Shown here: piece by piece, positions 46,224 through 56,207 of the stretch | How positions within the stretch are numbered: position 1 is the stretch's first letter | Layout: each line of letters opens with the position of its first letter | From: Flammeovirga kamogawensis | GTDB lineage: Bacteria; Bacteroidota; Bacteroidia; Cytophagales; Flammeovirgaceae | DNA: 64,000 bases | Assembly (NCBI RefSeq): GCF_018736065.1 | Contig: NZ_CP076128.1 | Location: 4,589,001 to 4,653,000, forward strand | Direction of reading: 5' to 3' | Translations under genes and position numbers: made by a program | Notes under the pieces: generated by a model | The model's database searches: none | What the model was told of the DNA's origin: nothing | The model's input: only the letters and a program-made list of their open reading frames with translations

Positions 46224-47528
46224 TTATAATTTAAGGACTTCTTGCATAAAAATATCTCCTCGATCCATGTAGTTTTTAAAAAGGTCAAAACTAGCGCAGG
46301 CAGGAGCTAAGAGTACAATACTATTTTTATCAGCAAGTTCTAAAGCCAATTCTATTGCTTTACCAGTATCTTGAGTTTCCTTAGTAGGAATAATATCGCT
46401 GAAAGTATTAACTAATTTCTCATTGTCAACTCCAAGGCAAATAAGCCCCTTTACATTCTTTTTAACTACAGAAATTAAGGGAGAATAATCGTTTCCTTTA
46501 TCTGTACCTCCAGCAATCCAAATAATTGGTTTATCAAAACTTTGTAGTGCAAATAATGCAGCTTCAACATTTGTTGCTTTCGAATCGTTGACAAAAGTGA
46601 TATCATTTTTAATAGCAACTTCTTGTAAACGGTGTGGCTCTCCAATAAATGAAGGAAGTGCTTCTTGTATTTGATCAGGAGTTAAACCAACTGATAAAGC
46701 GGTAAGAATAGCAGCTTCCATGTTCCATGCATTATGAGGACCTTTTAATGGTAGGTTATCAAATGTATAAGTTTTGTCACCAAAAGGTATTTCTAAAGAA
46801 TTCTCTTTTAAAAAGTCTAAAGTGAAACAGATTAATTGTGGAATGATTGACCTTTTAGTTACTTGCTGATTTGTGAGTGTATCGTCTTTACCATAAATAA
46901 ATGTACCCTCACTGTCCATATTTTCAATGATACGGAATTTTGAATCTGCATATTTTTGAATATCGTTGCTATATCTATCTAAATGATCTGGAGTGATATT
47001 TAATATCAATGCGATATTAGGCTTAAAATGGTCAATGTCATCAAGTTGAAAACTACTGATTTCTAGAACATACCAATCGTGTTTTTTATTTAAAACTTCT
47101 TTAGCGAAGCTTATACCAATATTTCCAGCTAAACCTGCATTAATACCTGATTTCGTAAGCAGGTGATGAATAAGTTTAGTTGTTGTGGTTTTTCCGTTTG
47201 TGCCAGTTATTGCTATAATTTTTGCAGATGTATAACCAAATGCAAATTCAATTTCTGAATAAATTTTGGCTCCATTGCTTTTTAATTCTTGAACGATTGG
47301 TGCAGTATCTGGAATTCCTGGAGACTTTACTACTATTGATACTTTTCTTGGTGCTGATGCGTGAGTTCCTTCTTCAAAAGGAATTGCTGCTGTAATAAGT
47401 TCATTTTTATGTTCTTTGGCTATCTTACCAAAGTCAGACACAAAAACATCAAACCCTTTTGCTTGTGCTAAAAGTGCAGCACCTACGCCACTCTCTCCAG
47501 CTCCAAGAACCAATACTTTTTCTGTCAT
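46224..47528 (-). CDS. murD: UDP-N-acetylmuramoylalanine--D-glutamate ligase
   Basis: A 434-residue protein. An N-terminal Rossmann-like domain has VLGAGESGVGAALLA (residues 6-20), the ATP P-loop GTNGKTTTTKL lies near 108, and the central domain has LEISSFQLDDI, LNITPDHLDRY, and FVNDSKATNVEAALFAL with WIAGGTDKGNDY. These identify MurD, which adds D-Glu to UDP-MurNAc-L-Ala in the cytoplasm. The length is normal. It begins two bases after the mraY stop and ends 24 bases before ftsW. Confidence 0.96.
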   Translation of the reverse strand: MTEKVLVLGAGESGVGAALLAQAKGFDVFVSDFGKIAKEHKNELITAAIPFEEGTHASAPRKVSIVVKSPGIPDTAPIVQELKSNGAKIYSEIEFAFGYTSAKIIAITGTNGKTTTTKLIHHLLTKSGINAGLAGNIGISFAKEVLNKKHDWYVLEISSFQLDDIDHFKPNIALILNITPDHLDRYSNDIQKYADSKFRIIENMDSEGTFIYGKDDTLTNQQVTKRSIIPQLICFTLDFLKENSLEIPFGDKTYTFDNLPLKGPHNAWNMEAAILTALSVGLTPDQIQEALPSFIGEPHRLQEVAIKNDITFVNDSKATNVEAALFALQSFDKPIIWIAGGTDKGNDYSPLISVVKKNVKGLICLGVDNEKLVNTFSDIIPTKETQDTGKAIELALELADKNSIVLLAPACASFDLFKNYMDRGDIFMQEVLKL

Positions 47529-47530
47529 TG

Positions 47531-48742
47531 TTATCTAATTTTAAGCGTTAGGATCGTTGCAATAACTAAAAGTATATTAATAATCCAGAACCTAGTAACA
47601 ATCTTTGGCTCAGGAATCTCTTTCTTTTGATAGTGATGATGAAGAGGTGCCATGAGAAATACTCGTCTTCCTTCACCGTATTTTTTCTTGGTATATTTAA
47701 AATAAAAAACCTGAATTATAACAGATAAGTTTTCTACCAAAAAGACTCCACACATAAGTGGAATCATTAATTCTTTTCTTAAAACAATAGCTAAAGTACC
47801 TATAACTCCACCGAGAGCTAAACTGCCTGTATCACCCATAAAAACTTGAGCAGGGTAGGCATTAAACCATAAGAAACCAATACAAGCTCCAATTAAGGCA
47901 GTAGAGAAAATTGCAATTTCACCGGAGTTAGGAATGTACATTATATCTAAATAACTAGAGAAAATAATGTTACCAGAAAGATAGGCAAATATAGCAAGTG
48001 CAGTAGCAACAATACCTGCTGTACCTGCTGCTAAACCATCTAAACCATCGGTTATATTTACGCCATTAGAAACTGCTGTGATAATAAAAATAACAAGCAA
48101 TACATACAGAACATGAGATACGGTCTTATTCGGTAATACTTGAGAATAATCAAATTTATTATGCTTTAAAAAAGGAACGGTTGTCTCTAAAGATTTTTGA
48201 TCTTTATAATCAACTCCTTCTACTAATTCTGTTACTTTTTTTGATTTAGCACCTTCTTCAAATTGTCTCACTTTAACATCGTCATTAGAAAGTAAAGTGA
48301 GCCCTACAATTAGCCCTAAACCAATTTGACCAATAATTTTAAATTTACCACTTAATCCATCTTTGTTCTTTTTGATACGTTTTAGATAATCATCTAAGAA
48401 CCCGATAGCTCCTGTCCAAAGTAAAGTAGTAATTAGAAGGTGGATATATACATTTGTAAGGTCAGCAAATAATAAAACTGGAAATAAGACGGCTCCAATT
48501 ATAATTAAACCACCCATAGTAGGGGTTCCTTGCTTTTCCATCTGACCTGCTAAGCCTAAATTTCTAACAATTTCACCCATCTGCATTTTTTGAAGTTGAC
48601 GAATGATAGGCTGGCCAAATACAGCAATATAGACCATTGAGAAAATTGTTGCAAGCATTGCTCTAACAGTAATATATTGGAATACTCCTGTGCCTACAAC
48701 ATCATAATGTTTATGTAGATATGAAAATAAATGATATAACAT
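47531..48742 (-). CDS. mraY: Phospho-N-acetylmuramoyl-pentapeptide transferase
   Basis: A 403-residue, ten-helix inner-membrane enzyme that loads the muramyl-pentapeptide onto undecaprenyl phosphate (lipid I). Motifs are [10 protein letters not shown] near 70, GFLDDYLK near 118, [10 protein letters not shown] near 230 and [10 protein letters not shown] near 298. A cytoplasmic insert at about 150-200 is usual in Bacteroidota. It lies 28 bases after murE and two before murD. Confidence 0.96.
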   Translation of the reverse strand: MLYHLFSYLHKHYDVVGTGVFQYITVRAMLATIFSMVYIAVFGQPIIRQLQKMQMGEIVRNLGLAGQMEKQGTPTMGGLIIIGAVLFPVLLFADLTNVYIHLLITTLLWTGAIGFLDDYLKRIKKNKDGLSGKFKIIGQIGLGLIVGLTLLSNDDVKVRQFEEGAKSKKVTELVEGVDYKDQKSLETTVPFLKHNKFDYSQVLPNKTVSHVLYVLLVIFIITAVSNGVNITDGLDGLAAGTAGIVATALAIFAYLSGNIIFSSYLDIMYIPNSGEIAIFSTALIGACIGFLWFNAYPAQVFMGDTGSLALGGVIGTLAIVLRKELMIPLMCGVFLVENLSVIIQVFYFKYTKKKYGEGRRVFLMAPLHHHYQKKEIPEPKIVTRFWIINILLVIATILTLKIR

Positions 48743-48770
48743 ATATATAGTAAATTCTTATTTGTTCAAA

Positions 48771-50231
48771 TTAATTAAAGGCCTTGAAAAGCTCTTCTTT
48801 ATCATCAAAATGATGTCTTACACCATTAATTTCTTGATATGTTTCATGGCCTTTTCCTGCAAGAAGAATGATATCACGAGGTTCAGCTATTTCAACAGCT
48901 TTCTGAATTGCTTCTCTTCTGTCTAAGATAATTTGAGTTCTTCTAGCTTGTGTTGGAGATATTCCATCTTCCATTTCGTCTAAAATATCCTCAGGTTTTT
49001 CAGTTCTAGGATTGTCAGAAGTTAAGATCACTTCTTCACTTAGCATTGCTGCAGTTTTTGCCATAATAGGACGCTTTGTAGCATCTCGATCTCCACCACA
49101 ACCAATTACTGTTATTATTCTTTCTCCTTCTTCTCTAATATCTCGTATAGTTTCTAATACATTTTCGAGCGCATCAGGAGTATGAGCGTAATCTATAATT
49201 CCACGGATATTATTTTTAGAAACGATTTGTTCAAAACGGCCTTTTGCTGGTTTTAATTCTGATAAAGCTTGTAATGTTGTAAATTCATCTTCACCTAAGC
49301 AAATAGCAGTGGCGTAAGCAGAAATTACATTATAAGCATTAAAAGAACCTATTAATTGGAACCAAGCATCATGTCCATTAACATCCATCTGAATCCCTTC
49401 AAATGTATTATCAATGAGTTTACCTTTGAAATTAGCCATACTGTGTAAACCAAAAGAATAATGTTTTGCTCTACAATTTTGAAGCATAACATTTCCTCTT
49501 TTGTCATCAATATTCACTAAGGCAAAAGCTTTTTTAGGAAGAGTATCAAAAAGGCGTTTTTTTGCATTGATATATTCTTTCATTGTGCCATGATAATCAA
49601 GATGATCATGACTGATATTTGAAAATATAGCACCTTCTAAATTTATTCCTTGTAATCGTCCTTGCACAATTGCGTGAGAACTAGCCTCCATAAAGCAATA
49701 AGAACAATTCTTTTTTACCATTTCAGATAAAAGGAATTGTAATGTTACTGGGTCAGGAGTTGTTAATTTTGTTGGAATAATCTCATCATTGATTTTATTC
49801 TCAATTGTAGTTAAAGCTCCAGTATTATAACCTAATTTTATAAAAAGGTTTTGAAGTAAAGTAACAACAGTAGTTTTACCATTTGTTCCTGTAACAGCTA
49901 CAACTTTAACTTTTTCTGATGGGTTGTCAAAAAAGTTGGCTGCAATTATACCTGCAGCTTGAGATGTACTATTTATTTTGATATATGTAATGCCATCTAC
50001 AAGTTGTTCTGGTGTATCTTCTAAAATGATAGATTTAGCACCTAACTCAATTGCTTTTGGTATAAATTTATGAGCATCTAATACAGTACCTTTGATAGCA
50101 ATAAATAAGCTATCCTCAGTTAATTTTCTTGAATCTAGTTGGATATCTGATACAATTTGAGATAAATCTCCTTGTACCAATTCGTATTCCAAACCTTTTA
50201 ATAACTGAGCTATTTCTTTTTGTCCTTTCAC
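48771..50231 (-). CDS. murE: UDP-MurNAc-tripeptide synthetase, meso-diaminopimelate adding
   Basis: A 486-residue protein; a GTG start at 50231 follows ftsI by 13 bases and no ATG fits better. It has the P-loop VTGTNGKTTVVTLL near 113, FSNISHDHLDYHGTM near 205, IDYAHTPDALENVLETI near 345 and DNPRTEKPEDI near 400. The DNPR box is the determinant for meso-diaminopimelate over lysine. It therefore supplies the third residue of the stem peptide, expected in a Gram-negative wall. Confidence 0.95.
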   Translation of the reverse strand: MKGQKEIAQLLKGLEYELVQGDLSQIVSDIQLDSRKLTEDSLFIAIKGTVLDAHKFIPKAIELGAKSIILEDTPEQLVDGITYIKINSTSQAAGIIAANFFDNPSEKVKVVAVTGTNGKTTVVTLLQNLFIKLGYNTGALTTIENKINDEIIPTKLTTPDPVTLQFLLSEMVKKNCSYCFMEASSHAIVQGRLQGINLEGAIFSNISHDHLDYHGTMKEYINAKKRLFDTLPKKAFALVNIDDKRGNVMLQNCRAKHYSFGLHSMANFKGKLIDNTFEGIQMDVNGHDAWFQLIGSFNAYNVISAYATAICLGEDEFTTLQALSELKPAKGRFEQIVSKNNIRGIIDYAHTPDALENVLETIRDIREEGERIITVIGCGGDRDATKRPIMAKTAAMLSEEVILTSDNPRTEKPEDILDEMEDGISPTQARRTQIILDRREAIQKAVEIAEPRDIILLAGKGHETYQEINGVRHHFDDKEELFKAFN

Positions 50232-50244
50232 GTTATTAATGTCT

Positions 50245-52344
50245 TTATTGCAGTTTTAAATAGACATTTGTTCTACTATTTACACGACTACCTGGCGAAA
50301 TTGATTGTGTAACAACTCTACCATTCCCTAGAGGATGTACAGTAGCACCTTCATTTTCTATTAAATACATTGCATCCCTTAAAGTCATACCTCTAACATC
50401 TGGCATAAGGCCTTTTTTAACAGAAGCGTTTACCCAAGCAATGGTATCTCCTTTTACTCTTGTTCTTACCCATTGGGTTGTATTTTCTGATACTTGTTGA
50501 ATATCAAAAGCATCAGAAAGTAAAAGTAAATCATTATAATTACCTGCTTTTATGTAAGGGAAAGCAGATTCATTTTCATTATGTACGTAATGTATATCAC
50601 GTTCGGTAGTTCTTGAATAAACCACTTCAGCAATATCTAAAAATACAGGAGCACAAACGTCTCCACCATATTGATTAGCACCTTTAGGTTCATCAATTGC
50701 AACAATCATAGAATAAGTAGGTGCCTCAGAAGGGAAGTAACCAACAAAAGAAGTATAATAATTTTTTGTGTATTTACCATTTTTCAATTTTTGAGTTGTT
50801 CCTGTCTTACCAGAAATAGCAAACTCATTATTATTGATTCTTTTTGCTGTACCAGTTTGAACTACTTTTCTTAGCATACCTTGTAATGCTTTTAAAGAAC
50901 GTTCAGAACTTATACTTTTTCTTATTGTTTTTACACCAGCTTCACTAATAACTTCGTTACCTCTTAGAATTTTCTTAACAATTCTAGGTGCAATCATTTT
51001 TCCGTTATTAGCGATGGCATTATAGAACGTCAACATTTGTAATGGAGAGGTTTCTACTTCATAGCCAATAGATATCCAAGGTAAAGAACAACCCGACCAA
51101 TTGGGGTCACCAGGTCTACTGATATAAGGTTTTCCTTCTCCTTCCATTTGGAAGCCAATTGTTGATGTTAAGTTAAATCGATCTAGGTATTTAAAGAACC
51201 TCTCTGGGTTACTCCTAAAGTTTTTAAATACTAATTTAGATATACCAATATTTGAAGATTTTTCAATTACTTCATCTACGGATAACATTCCAAAACCATT
51301 GTAATGAGAGTCAGTCATAATACATTCATCATAGAACATATATTTACCATCTCCAGCATTTACAGAGTCTTTTACATTTAAATCAAACTCTTCTAGTAAG
51401 GCGAGCATAGACGCACTCTTAAATGTAGAACCTGGCTCCATTACACCTTGAATAGCATAATTGAAGTCTTCAACATAATTTCCCTCAGAAGTTCTACCTA
51501 AGTTAACAATAGCTTTAATTTGTCCAGTTTTAACTTCCATCAAGAGAACAGTACCAAAATTTGCTTCGTGTTTAATTAAAGCTTCTTTTAGAACATTATG
51601 TGCGTGCTCCTCAAAATCCATATTGATGGTTGTCTGAATATCAAGACCATTTTCGGCTCTTACTTGTGCACCATCATCTAAAGGTTTCCATTGGTTACCA
51701 GACACTCTTTGAAAGAGAGCTTCACCATCTATACCAGCTAAATCATTATTAAAACTAAATTCTAGCCCTCTACCTGTATATTGAGCTTCTTCATCTTTAC
51801 TGATAAAGCCAATTGTTCTTCTTGCTAAATCATCAAAAGGTTTAAACCTTTTTTCATATTTTGTAAAGATTAAACCTCCATTATGTCGGCCTTCTCTAAA
51901 AATAGGCCAATTGTCAATATGTTTTTTGTCTTGATGCTTAACTAACTTATGACTAAGTATTAAATATCTTCTTTTTTTCTTACGAGCTGTTCTAAGTAAA
52001 CTATCATATTGACTAGCTGACTTTTCTTTAAAATATCTTGATAATAATTGGCTAAGAGAATCAACTCCGCTATTAAAAATACTATCTGATGATACACAAG
52101 GGTCAAATGCTAATTTATAGAAGGGGATAGAGGTAGCTAATAAACTCCCATCATCTGCTAATATATTACCTCTTGTTGCATCAACTCTTCTTATTTTTAC
52201 TCTATTTGCGTTACCAGCTTTTTCCCACTTATCTCTTTCTACAAATTGTAAATCTGATATTCTTACAATAATTGCGGTTGCAATAACAACAATAAGTAAA
52301 AATGCAAAGCGAACACGGAGTAATATGGAATTTCTAATTCCCAT
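50245..52344 (-). CDS. ftsI: Septal transpeptidase (penicillin-binding protein 3 type) with PASTA domain
   Basis: A 699-residue protein. One N-terminal membrane helix (12-29) is followed by a pedestal domain, then the transpeptidase with SxxK at Ser306-Lys309 (EPGSTFKS), the SSN motif (EKSSNIGIS) and KTGT (ISGKTGTTQK). A C-terminal PASTA unit (MPDVRGMTLRDAMYLIENEG) closes it, common in Bacteroidota FtsI. It cross-links septal peptidoglycan with FtsW. It lies 15 bases after ftsL. Confidence 0.94.
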   Translation of the reverse strand: MGIRNSILLRVRFAFLLIVVIATAIIVRISDLQFVERDKWEKAGNANRVKIRRVDATRGNILADDGSLLATSIPFYKLAFDPCVSSDSIFNSGVDSLSQLLSRYFKEKSASQYDSLLRTARKKKRRYLILSHKLVKHQDKKHIDNWPIFREGRHNGGLIFTKYEKRFKPFDDLARRTIGFISKDEEAQYTGRGLEFSFNNDLAGIDGEALFQRVSGNQWKPLDDGAQVRAENGLDIQTTINMDFEEHAHNVLKEALIKHEANFGTVLLMEVKTGQIKAIVNLGRTSEGNYVEDFNYAIQGVMEPGSTFKSASMLALLEEFDLNVKDSVNAGDGKYMFYDECIMTDSHYNGFGMLSVDEVIEKSSNIGISKLVFKNFRSNPERFFKYLDRFNLTSTIGFQMEGEGKPYISRPGDPNWSGCSLPWISIGYEVETSPLQMLTFYNAIANNGKMIAPRIVKKILRGNEVISEAGVKTIRKSISSERSLKALQGMLRKVVQTGTAKRINNNEFAISGKTGTTQKLKNGKYTKNYYTSFVGYFPSEAPTYSMIVAIDEPKGANQYGGDVCAPVFLDIAEVVYSRTTERDIHYVHNENESAFPYIKAGNYNDLLLLSDAFDIQQVSENTTQWVRTRVKGDTIAWVNASVKKGLMPDVRGMTLRDAMYLIENEGATVHPLGNGRVVTQSISPGSRVNSRTNVYLKLQ

Positions 52345-52359
52345 AGATTTATTTGTAGT

Positions 52360-52752
52360 TTAATTATCTTCTAAATTTGGAACAGTAATTACAATAGGAG
52401 CAGTTTCTGGGGGAACAAGTCCTAAGGGGGCAACGCGTTCCTCTATTTGTGAACGCTTACTTTCATTAATAAAATCATATTTTAAAGTACTGTATTCTAC
52501 ACGTAGTTTTTCAACAGACTTTTCTAATTTATTAATTCTAATCTCTGATTTTTCTGCCTGAAAACTATTAGATATATACAGAATACCCAATAAAGTAATA
52601 AAAATAACCTTTTGTATATATTGGCTATTGTCATCCTCAAAATCATTGGATAAAAACTTCCATTTTGGAACACGTTTTACCCATTTATTTTCAGAAATTT
52701 TCTTTTCTTCTATGGGTTTTTCTTGTATTGTTTTATACGTATTTGTTTTCAT
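52360..52752 (-). CDS. ftsL: FtsL-like division protein
   Basis: A 130-residue bitopic protein. A basic cytoplasmic N-terminus (1-48) is followed by one helix (about 49-66, VIFITLLGILYISNSF) and a periplasmic leucine-zipper-like coiled coil (EIRINKLEKSVEKLRVEYSTLKYDF), ending near RVAPLGLVPPETAP. This matches FtsL by size, topology and position before ftsI, not by strong sequence motifs. It is expected to join FtsB/FtsQ and activate FtsWI. It is the first gene of this operon; rsmH and mraZ, its usual upstream partners, are absent here. Confidence 0.85.
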   Translation of the reverse strand: MKTNTYKTIQEKPIEEKKISENKWVKRVPKWKFLSNDFEDDNSQYIQKVIFITLLGILYISNSFQAEKSEIRINKLEKSVEKLRVEYSTLKYDFINESKRSQIEERVAPLGLVPPETAPIVITVPNLEDN

Positions 52753-52962
52753 TGATACAGAAAATAGGCTCTTTAAAAATCGCAGTTTGCGAATTTGCTA
52801 AAAAACTGTCTTAAGTTATCTAAGTTCTACAAAAAAATAGAACTTTTTGACCAAAAAAATAAAGAAAAGGGGAAATAGGGAAGTTTTATAAAAAAAAACG
52901 TTCAAAATATGAATCTAACTGTCAAAATAATACAATTTCGTATAAAAAGAGAGATTGAAGTA
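52753..52962 (-). promoter_or_regulatory. Leader region of the ftsL-ftsW operon with an A-rich-loop hairpin
   Basis: A hairpin AAGTTCTA (52821-52828) with TAGAACTT (52837-52844) encloses an eight-base loop. It lies between the coiled-coil gene stop and the ftsL start. It lacks a T run on the minus strand and is not a clear terminator. A promoter must be here or read-through supplies the operon; no good -7 box is seen. Confidence 0.4.
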
Positions 52963-53892
52963 TTAATAAATATTGAAAGTTGTTTTTCCGATAAAATAGC
53001 CATCACAATAAAGTTGAGCACTATAATCTCCTTTTGTCATTAGGTTCTTTTTGTCATAAATTACTTGTACTATTTTTTCATCATTTTTATACTCAAACGA
53101 AGTGTTTGATGTGTAAAAAATGTTCTCCCCGTTATCTTCAAGTTTAAAGAATCTTGTTGTGTTGTTGGGGTTGTATATTGTAGCTCCATCAGGGTCAACT
53201 AAGCATAAAAACACTTGTTTGTTTCCGGCTTCTACTACTTCATTTTTTGAAACTTTAAACTGAACAATAATTTGATCAGTCTTTTTCATTTTAAATTTAT
53301 TTCCTCGAGTAAAATTTCCTTTTTTATCGCCACCCAAAGTATGAATATCGAAAGCAATTAAACGTTTTGCTTTGTGTAATTCTTTTTCAAGTTCTCCTTG
53401 GTGATTTTTAAGGTTATTGATCTTAGAAGTAAGAGATGTTTTTTCTTCTTTAAGATGAAAGTTTTCAGAGATTAATGAATCGTTTACATGTTTTAATGAA
53501 GTAATTTTTTTGTCTTTTTGAGCAAGTAATTCTTCATACATAGAAACCTTTTTACGGATTTCATTATACCTATATTCTTCAAGTAATTGATTTGACCGAA
53601 GTTCTCTTTTTTCTTTTTCGAGATTCTCTTTTACTTTTTGTAAAGACTCGGTTTCCTCATTAAGAAGTTTCAGTATCTGTATTTGCTTATTTAATTCTGA
53701 AGAGATAGAATCTAACTTTGTATATGTTAGTGCTAATTCTACATTTTTACTTTGTACACGTTCTTGAAGCCGTGTAGTATCATCAGAATTTAAATAAAGT
53801 TGTAATAGGTTTAGCGTTAACAATGTAATCACTAAACCTATTAATATCTTACGCCTATTACTTAGTTTACTGTTAAATATCTGATTTGTCAT
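52963..53892 (-). CDS. Membrane-anchored coiled-coil protein, function unknown
   Basis: A 309-residue protein. One helix (14-31) follows a basic N-terminus, then a long coiled coil (about 40-180, many Glu/Lys/Leu heptads such as KVKENLEKEKRELRSNQ) and a C-terminal beta domain (about 190-309) with RGNKFKMKKTDQIIVQFKVSKNEV and FLCLVDPDGATIYN. This arrangement is frequent in Bacteroidota, where such proteins are often mislabelled as ParA. The C-terminal domain is probably periplasmic. Its place beside the division operon is suggestive only. Confidence 0.7.
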   Translation of the reverse strand: MTNQIFNSKLSNRRKILIGLVITLLTLNLLQLYLNSDDTTRLQERVQSKNVELALTYTKLDSISSELNKQIQILKLLNEETESLQKVKENLEKEKRELRSNQLLEEYRYNEIRKKVSMYEELLAQKDKKITSLKHVNDSLISENFHLKEEKTSLTSKINNLKNHQGELEKELHKAKRLIAFDIHTLGGDKKGNFTRGNKFKMKKTDQIIVQFKVSKNEVVEAGNKQVFLCLVDPDGATIYNPNNTTRFFKLEDNGENIFYTSNTSFEYKNDEKIVQVIYDKKNLMTKGDYSAQLYCDGYFIGKTTFNIY

Positions 53893-53978
53893 TCTTTATT
53901 TTTGGAGTTGTCAACCCCAAATTAATACAACAAATCGGATTTTATATAATAACTAAGTGCACGTTTTATGATTTTTTA

Positions 53979-55016
53979 CTAAAGTTCCCAACCAAAACCG
54001 AAAGTATATTGGTAATCGACTTCTTTACCAGCTTCAGCAGGTTGAGTATCGTAGTTCATATTATACCCCATTTTAATATAGAAGTCTAGAGGTAAATCAT
54101 ACTTTACATTTGCTCCAACGTCAGCCCTCCAACGGTCACTGCCACCTAAAGAACGATATCCTTTAGCATTGGCCATAAAAGAAAGGTCCCCAGTGTCAAA
54201 AAGGTTAATTTCAGTACCTAGAAACCATTCAGCCTCTGATCTAGCAGACTGAGTTTCAAAATTCCCTGTACTTTCATTATATACAGCATCAAAAGATTCA
54301 TTCAAGTACGATGCACCCGTTGTGAAACCCCAATATGCTGTATTTGTATGAATTATGTACTTACCAATACCAAGTAGACCAACTGTACGTAGATCAATAG
54401 ATTGCTCCGTATTCGAAAGGAAGTTTACGTTTGCAGTAAGGTAAAAGTCATGAGGTAAGAAATATTTACCTGTTACTCCACCTTCATTTCTTTCAGTAGG
54501 GTCTACATCATCTTGAGTAGATTTTAAGCTTGTAGCATTAATACTAACTTGCCACCTATGTGTTGTATAGCCAATATATCCAGAAGCATTTAATTGAGAT
54601 AAATTATTTGCCTTTGCATAGCTATATCCTACATCTACGTTAGCAGATAGCTTACTGATAAATGAGTTATTTATTGACTTTAAATAAACAATATTATCCG
54701 GATTTACATCTACGGTTTCAGTAGGAGTAATTAATTGAAAAACAGTTGGGTCTGTAGATCTAATATGACCATTATATCTTTTACCATTAGAAAGAGTGAT
54801 CATAAAATTTGTATTACAATACATCTTTTCAATTCCATCCCATTCAATCTTAAAGTTTGAGTCACTGTATGGTGTTTCAATTTCAACAACACCTTTGTCC
54901 ATGTTTTTGATTTCTCCTACAATTACGTCACCATTAATTAACACAAGTGAATCAATGTCTTGTGCAAAAGTATACATAGGTAACAAGAAGAGTAGTAGTA
55001 TAGACAGCTTCTTCAT
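53979..55016 (-). CDS. DUF481 outer-membrane beta-barrel protein
   Basis: A 345-residue protein. A signal peptide (ends MYTFAQ) is followed by an N-terminal small beta domain (about 22-115, LINGDVIVGEIKNMDKGVVEIETPYSDSNFKI). A DUF481/YdiY-type barrel over about 120-345 has repeated strands such as NVDVGYSYAKANN and FFLGTEINLFDTGDLSFMANAKGYRS-like segments, ending with the YTFGFGWEL sorting sequence. DUF481 members are salt- or envelope-stress-linked outer-membrane proteins of unknown transport role. It has an exact -7 box 70 bases upstream and a short hairpin in its leader. Confidence 0.82.
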   Translation of the reverse strand: MKKLSILLLFLLPMYTFAQDIDSLVLINGDVIVGEIKNMDKGVVEIETPYSDSNFKIEWDGIEKMYCNTNFMITLSNGKRYNGHIRSTDPTVFQLITPTETVDVNPDNIVYLKSINNSFISKLSANVDVGYSYAKANNLSQLNASGYIGYTTHRWQVSINATSLKSTQDDVDPTERNEGGVTGKYFLPHDFYLTANVNFLSNTEQSIDLRTVGLLGIGKYIIHTNTAYWGFTTGASYLNESFDAVYNESTGNFETQSARSEAEWFLGTEINLFDTGDLSFMANAKGYRSLGGSDRWRADVGANVKYDLPLDFYIKMGYNMNYDTQPAEAGKEVDYQYTFGFGWEL

Positions 55017-55053
55017 TTTCTGTTTGATAATTTAATGAGTTATAAAAGGATTT

Positions 55054-55077
55054 TCTACACTTCTATTTGTGTGTAGA
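55054..55077 (-). other. Hairpin at the 5' end of the DUF481 transcript
   Basis: TCTACAC (55054-55060) pairs with GTGTAGA (55071-55077) around a ten-base loop. It falls within the first bases of the predicted mRNA and may protect it from decay. Confidence 0.45.
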
Positions 55078-55085
55078 TTATGCCG

Positions 55086-55093
55086 CAAATATA
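55086..55093 (-). promoter_or_regulatory. -7 box for the DUF481 gene
   Basis: Plus-strand CAAATATA is TATATTTG on the minus strand, an exact TAnnTTTG. It lies 70 bases before the start. The nearest CAAA (-33 complement) at 55122-55125 is too far for normal spacing. Confidence 0.5.
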
Positions 55094-55144
55094 CATTTTA
55101 TCTCATTAAAAATTCTAATATCAAACATTAAAATTTAACATATA

Positions 55145-56044
55145 TTATTTAATGTGTAGAAATGAGTTTATCCCAATAGCATCTTTTCTTATATTAATTT
55201 GAGAAGGTTTTAAATTTGACTTTATAGCTAAATTGTTTAATTCCAATCTATTACGATATGTGCATTGCCAATTAAATAATATCTCCATTATATTTTTAGA
55301 AGTATTTTTTTTGCTGATATTGCTAATAACAATGTCCCCGTCATTATTAATGTAGGTTTGAATTTGTTTTAGTGTATTAACAAAAGTAACGTCATCCATA
55401 TACTCAAAAACTCCTTCTATCCAAACCATGTCATATTTTTCTGTAACATTAAAAGAGTGAATACTTTCATTTATGTAATTTATCTGATTGCTAAATTCTT
55501 GTGTTAAGCCTCTGTAGTAGTGAATAGAATTTTTGTTTAAGTCTAAGCAATCAGTTTTAAGATTAGGGTTTACTCTTTTGTATAACTCTAATAAAGATCT
55601 TCCCGAACCTGGGGCTATCATTAACATTTTTTTTGGTGTAGTACTTTTATTTAGCTTGTGCGTTAAATAATTTTTAAAATATTCTTTTCTACTTTTTATA
55701 CTCTTAGCAATAGATGATGCATGAATTAATCTATCCCAATTAGGGTAATCATCAGATAAAAAGTTATCATGTATTGCATCTGTTATTCTGAAATCTTCAT
55801 TATACCCATAAGGCTTGCGTATAATATGGCCCACTAATGAATCGTTTAAAAATTCATCTGTAAATGTATTATGTATAATGTCTAGTTCGGATTGTCGGAT
55901 GCTACCTAATCTGAGTTCATTGGCAACAATATCTACCTGTAATTTTAATCTATCGAAATGTATTTTTTGATTGTCATCTTTTAAAGTGAGTAAATTCTGA
56001 ATTGAATAAGCAATCATTTGTAATGAGTTGTTAGGTGTCGACAT
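55145..56044 (-). CDS. Class I SAM-dependent methyltransferase
   Basis: A 299-residue protein. A helical N-terminal region (1-130) precedes a methyltransferase core with motif I KKMLMIAPGSGRSLLELY near 138-155, an acidic ribose-binding residue in LKTDCLDLNKNSIHYY, and motif IV-like YDMVWIEGVFEYMDD followed by GDIVISNIS. The substrate is not evident; the extended N-terminus is unlike small-molecule MTases of the UbiE type. It is a single minus gene, divergent from rmuC. Confidence 0.78.
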   Translation of the reverse strand: MSTPNNSLQMIAYSIQNLLTLKDDNQKIHFDRLKLQVDIVANELRLGSIRQSELDIIHNTFTDEFLNDSLVGHIIRKPYGYNEDFRITDAIHDNFLSDDYPNWDRLIHASSIAKSIKSRKEYFKNYLTHKLNKSTTPKKMLMIAPGSGRSLLELYKRVNPNLKTDCLDLNKNSIHYYRGLTQEFSNQINYINESIHSFNVTEKYDMVWIEGVFEYMDDVTFVNTLKQIQTYINNDGDIVISNISKKNTSKNIMEILFNWQCTYRNRLELNNLAIKSNLKPSQINIRKDAIGINSFLHIK

Positions 56045-56207
56045 AGAAATAGTAGGTTAATTGGGGTAAAAGAGCTTCTTATCTGATTTAACAGGATTTG
56101 TTTATTTTTAGTTCTAATTGAGAATTCAAATTTGTATAATTCTTTTCTATCCTCTAATTTATTAGTAATTTCGAATAGAATTATTGTATTTTTTGAAGTT
56201 TACAGAG

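Noticed and set aside
53903-53923. Interrupted palindrome before the coiled-coil gene
   Set aside because: Short, with one-base centre and mismatches; not distinguishable from chance without homologues.
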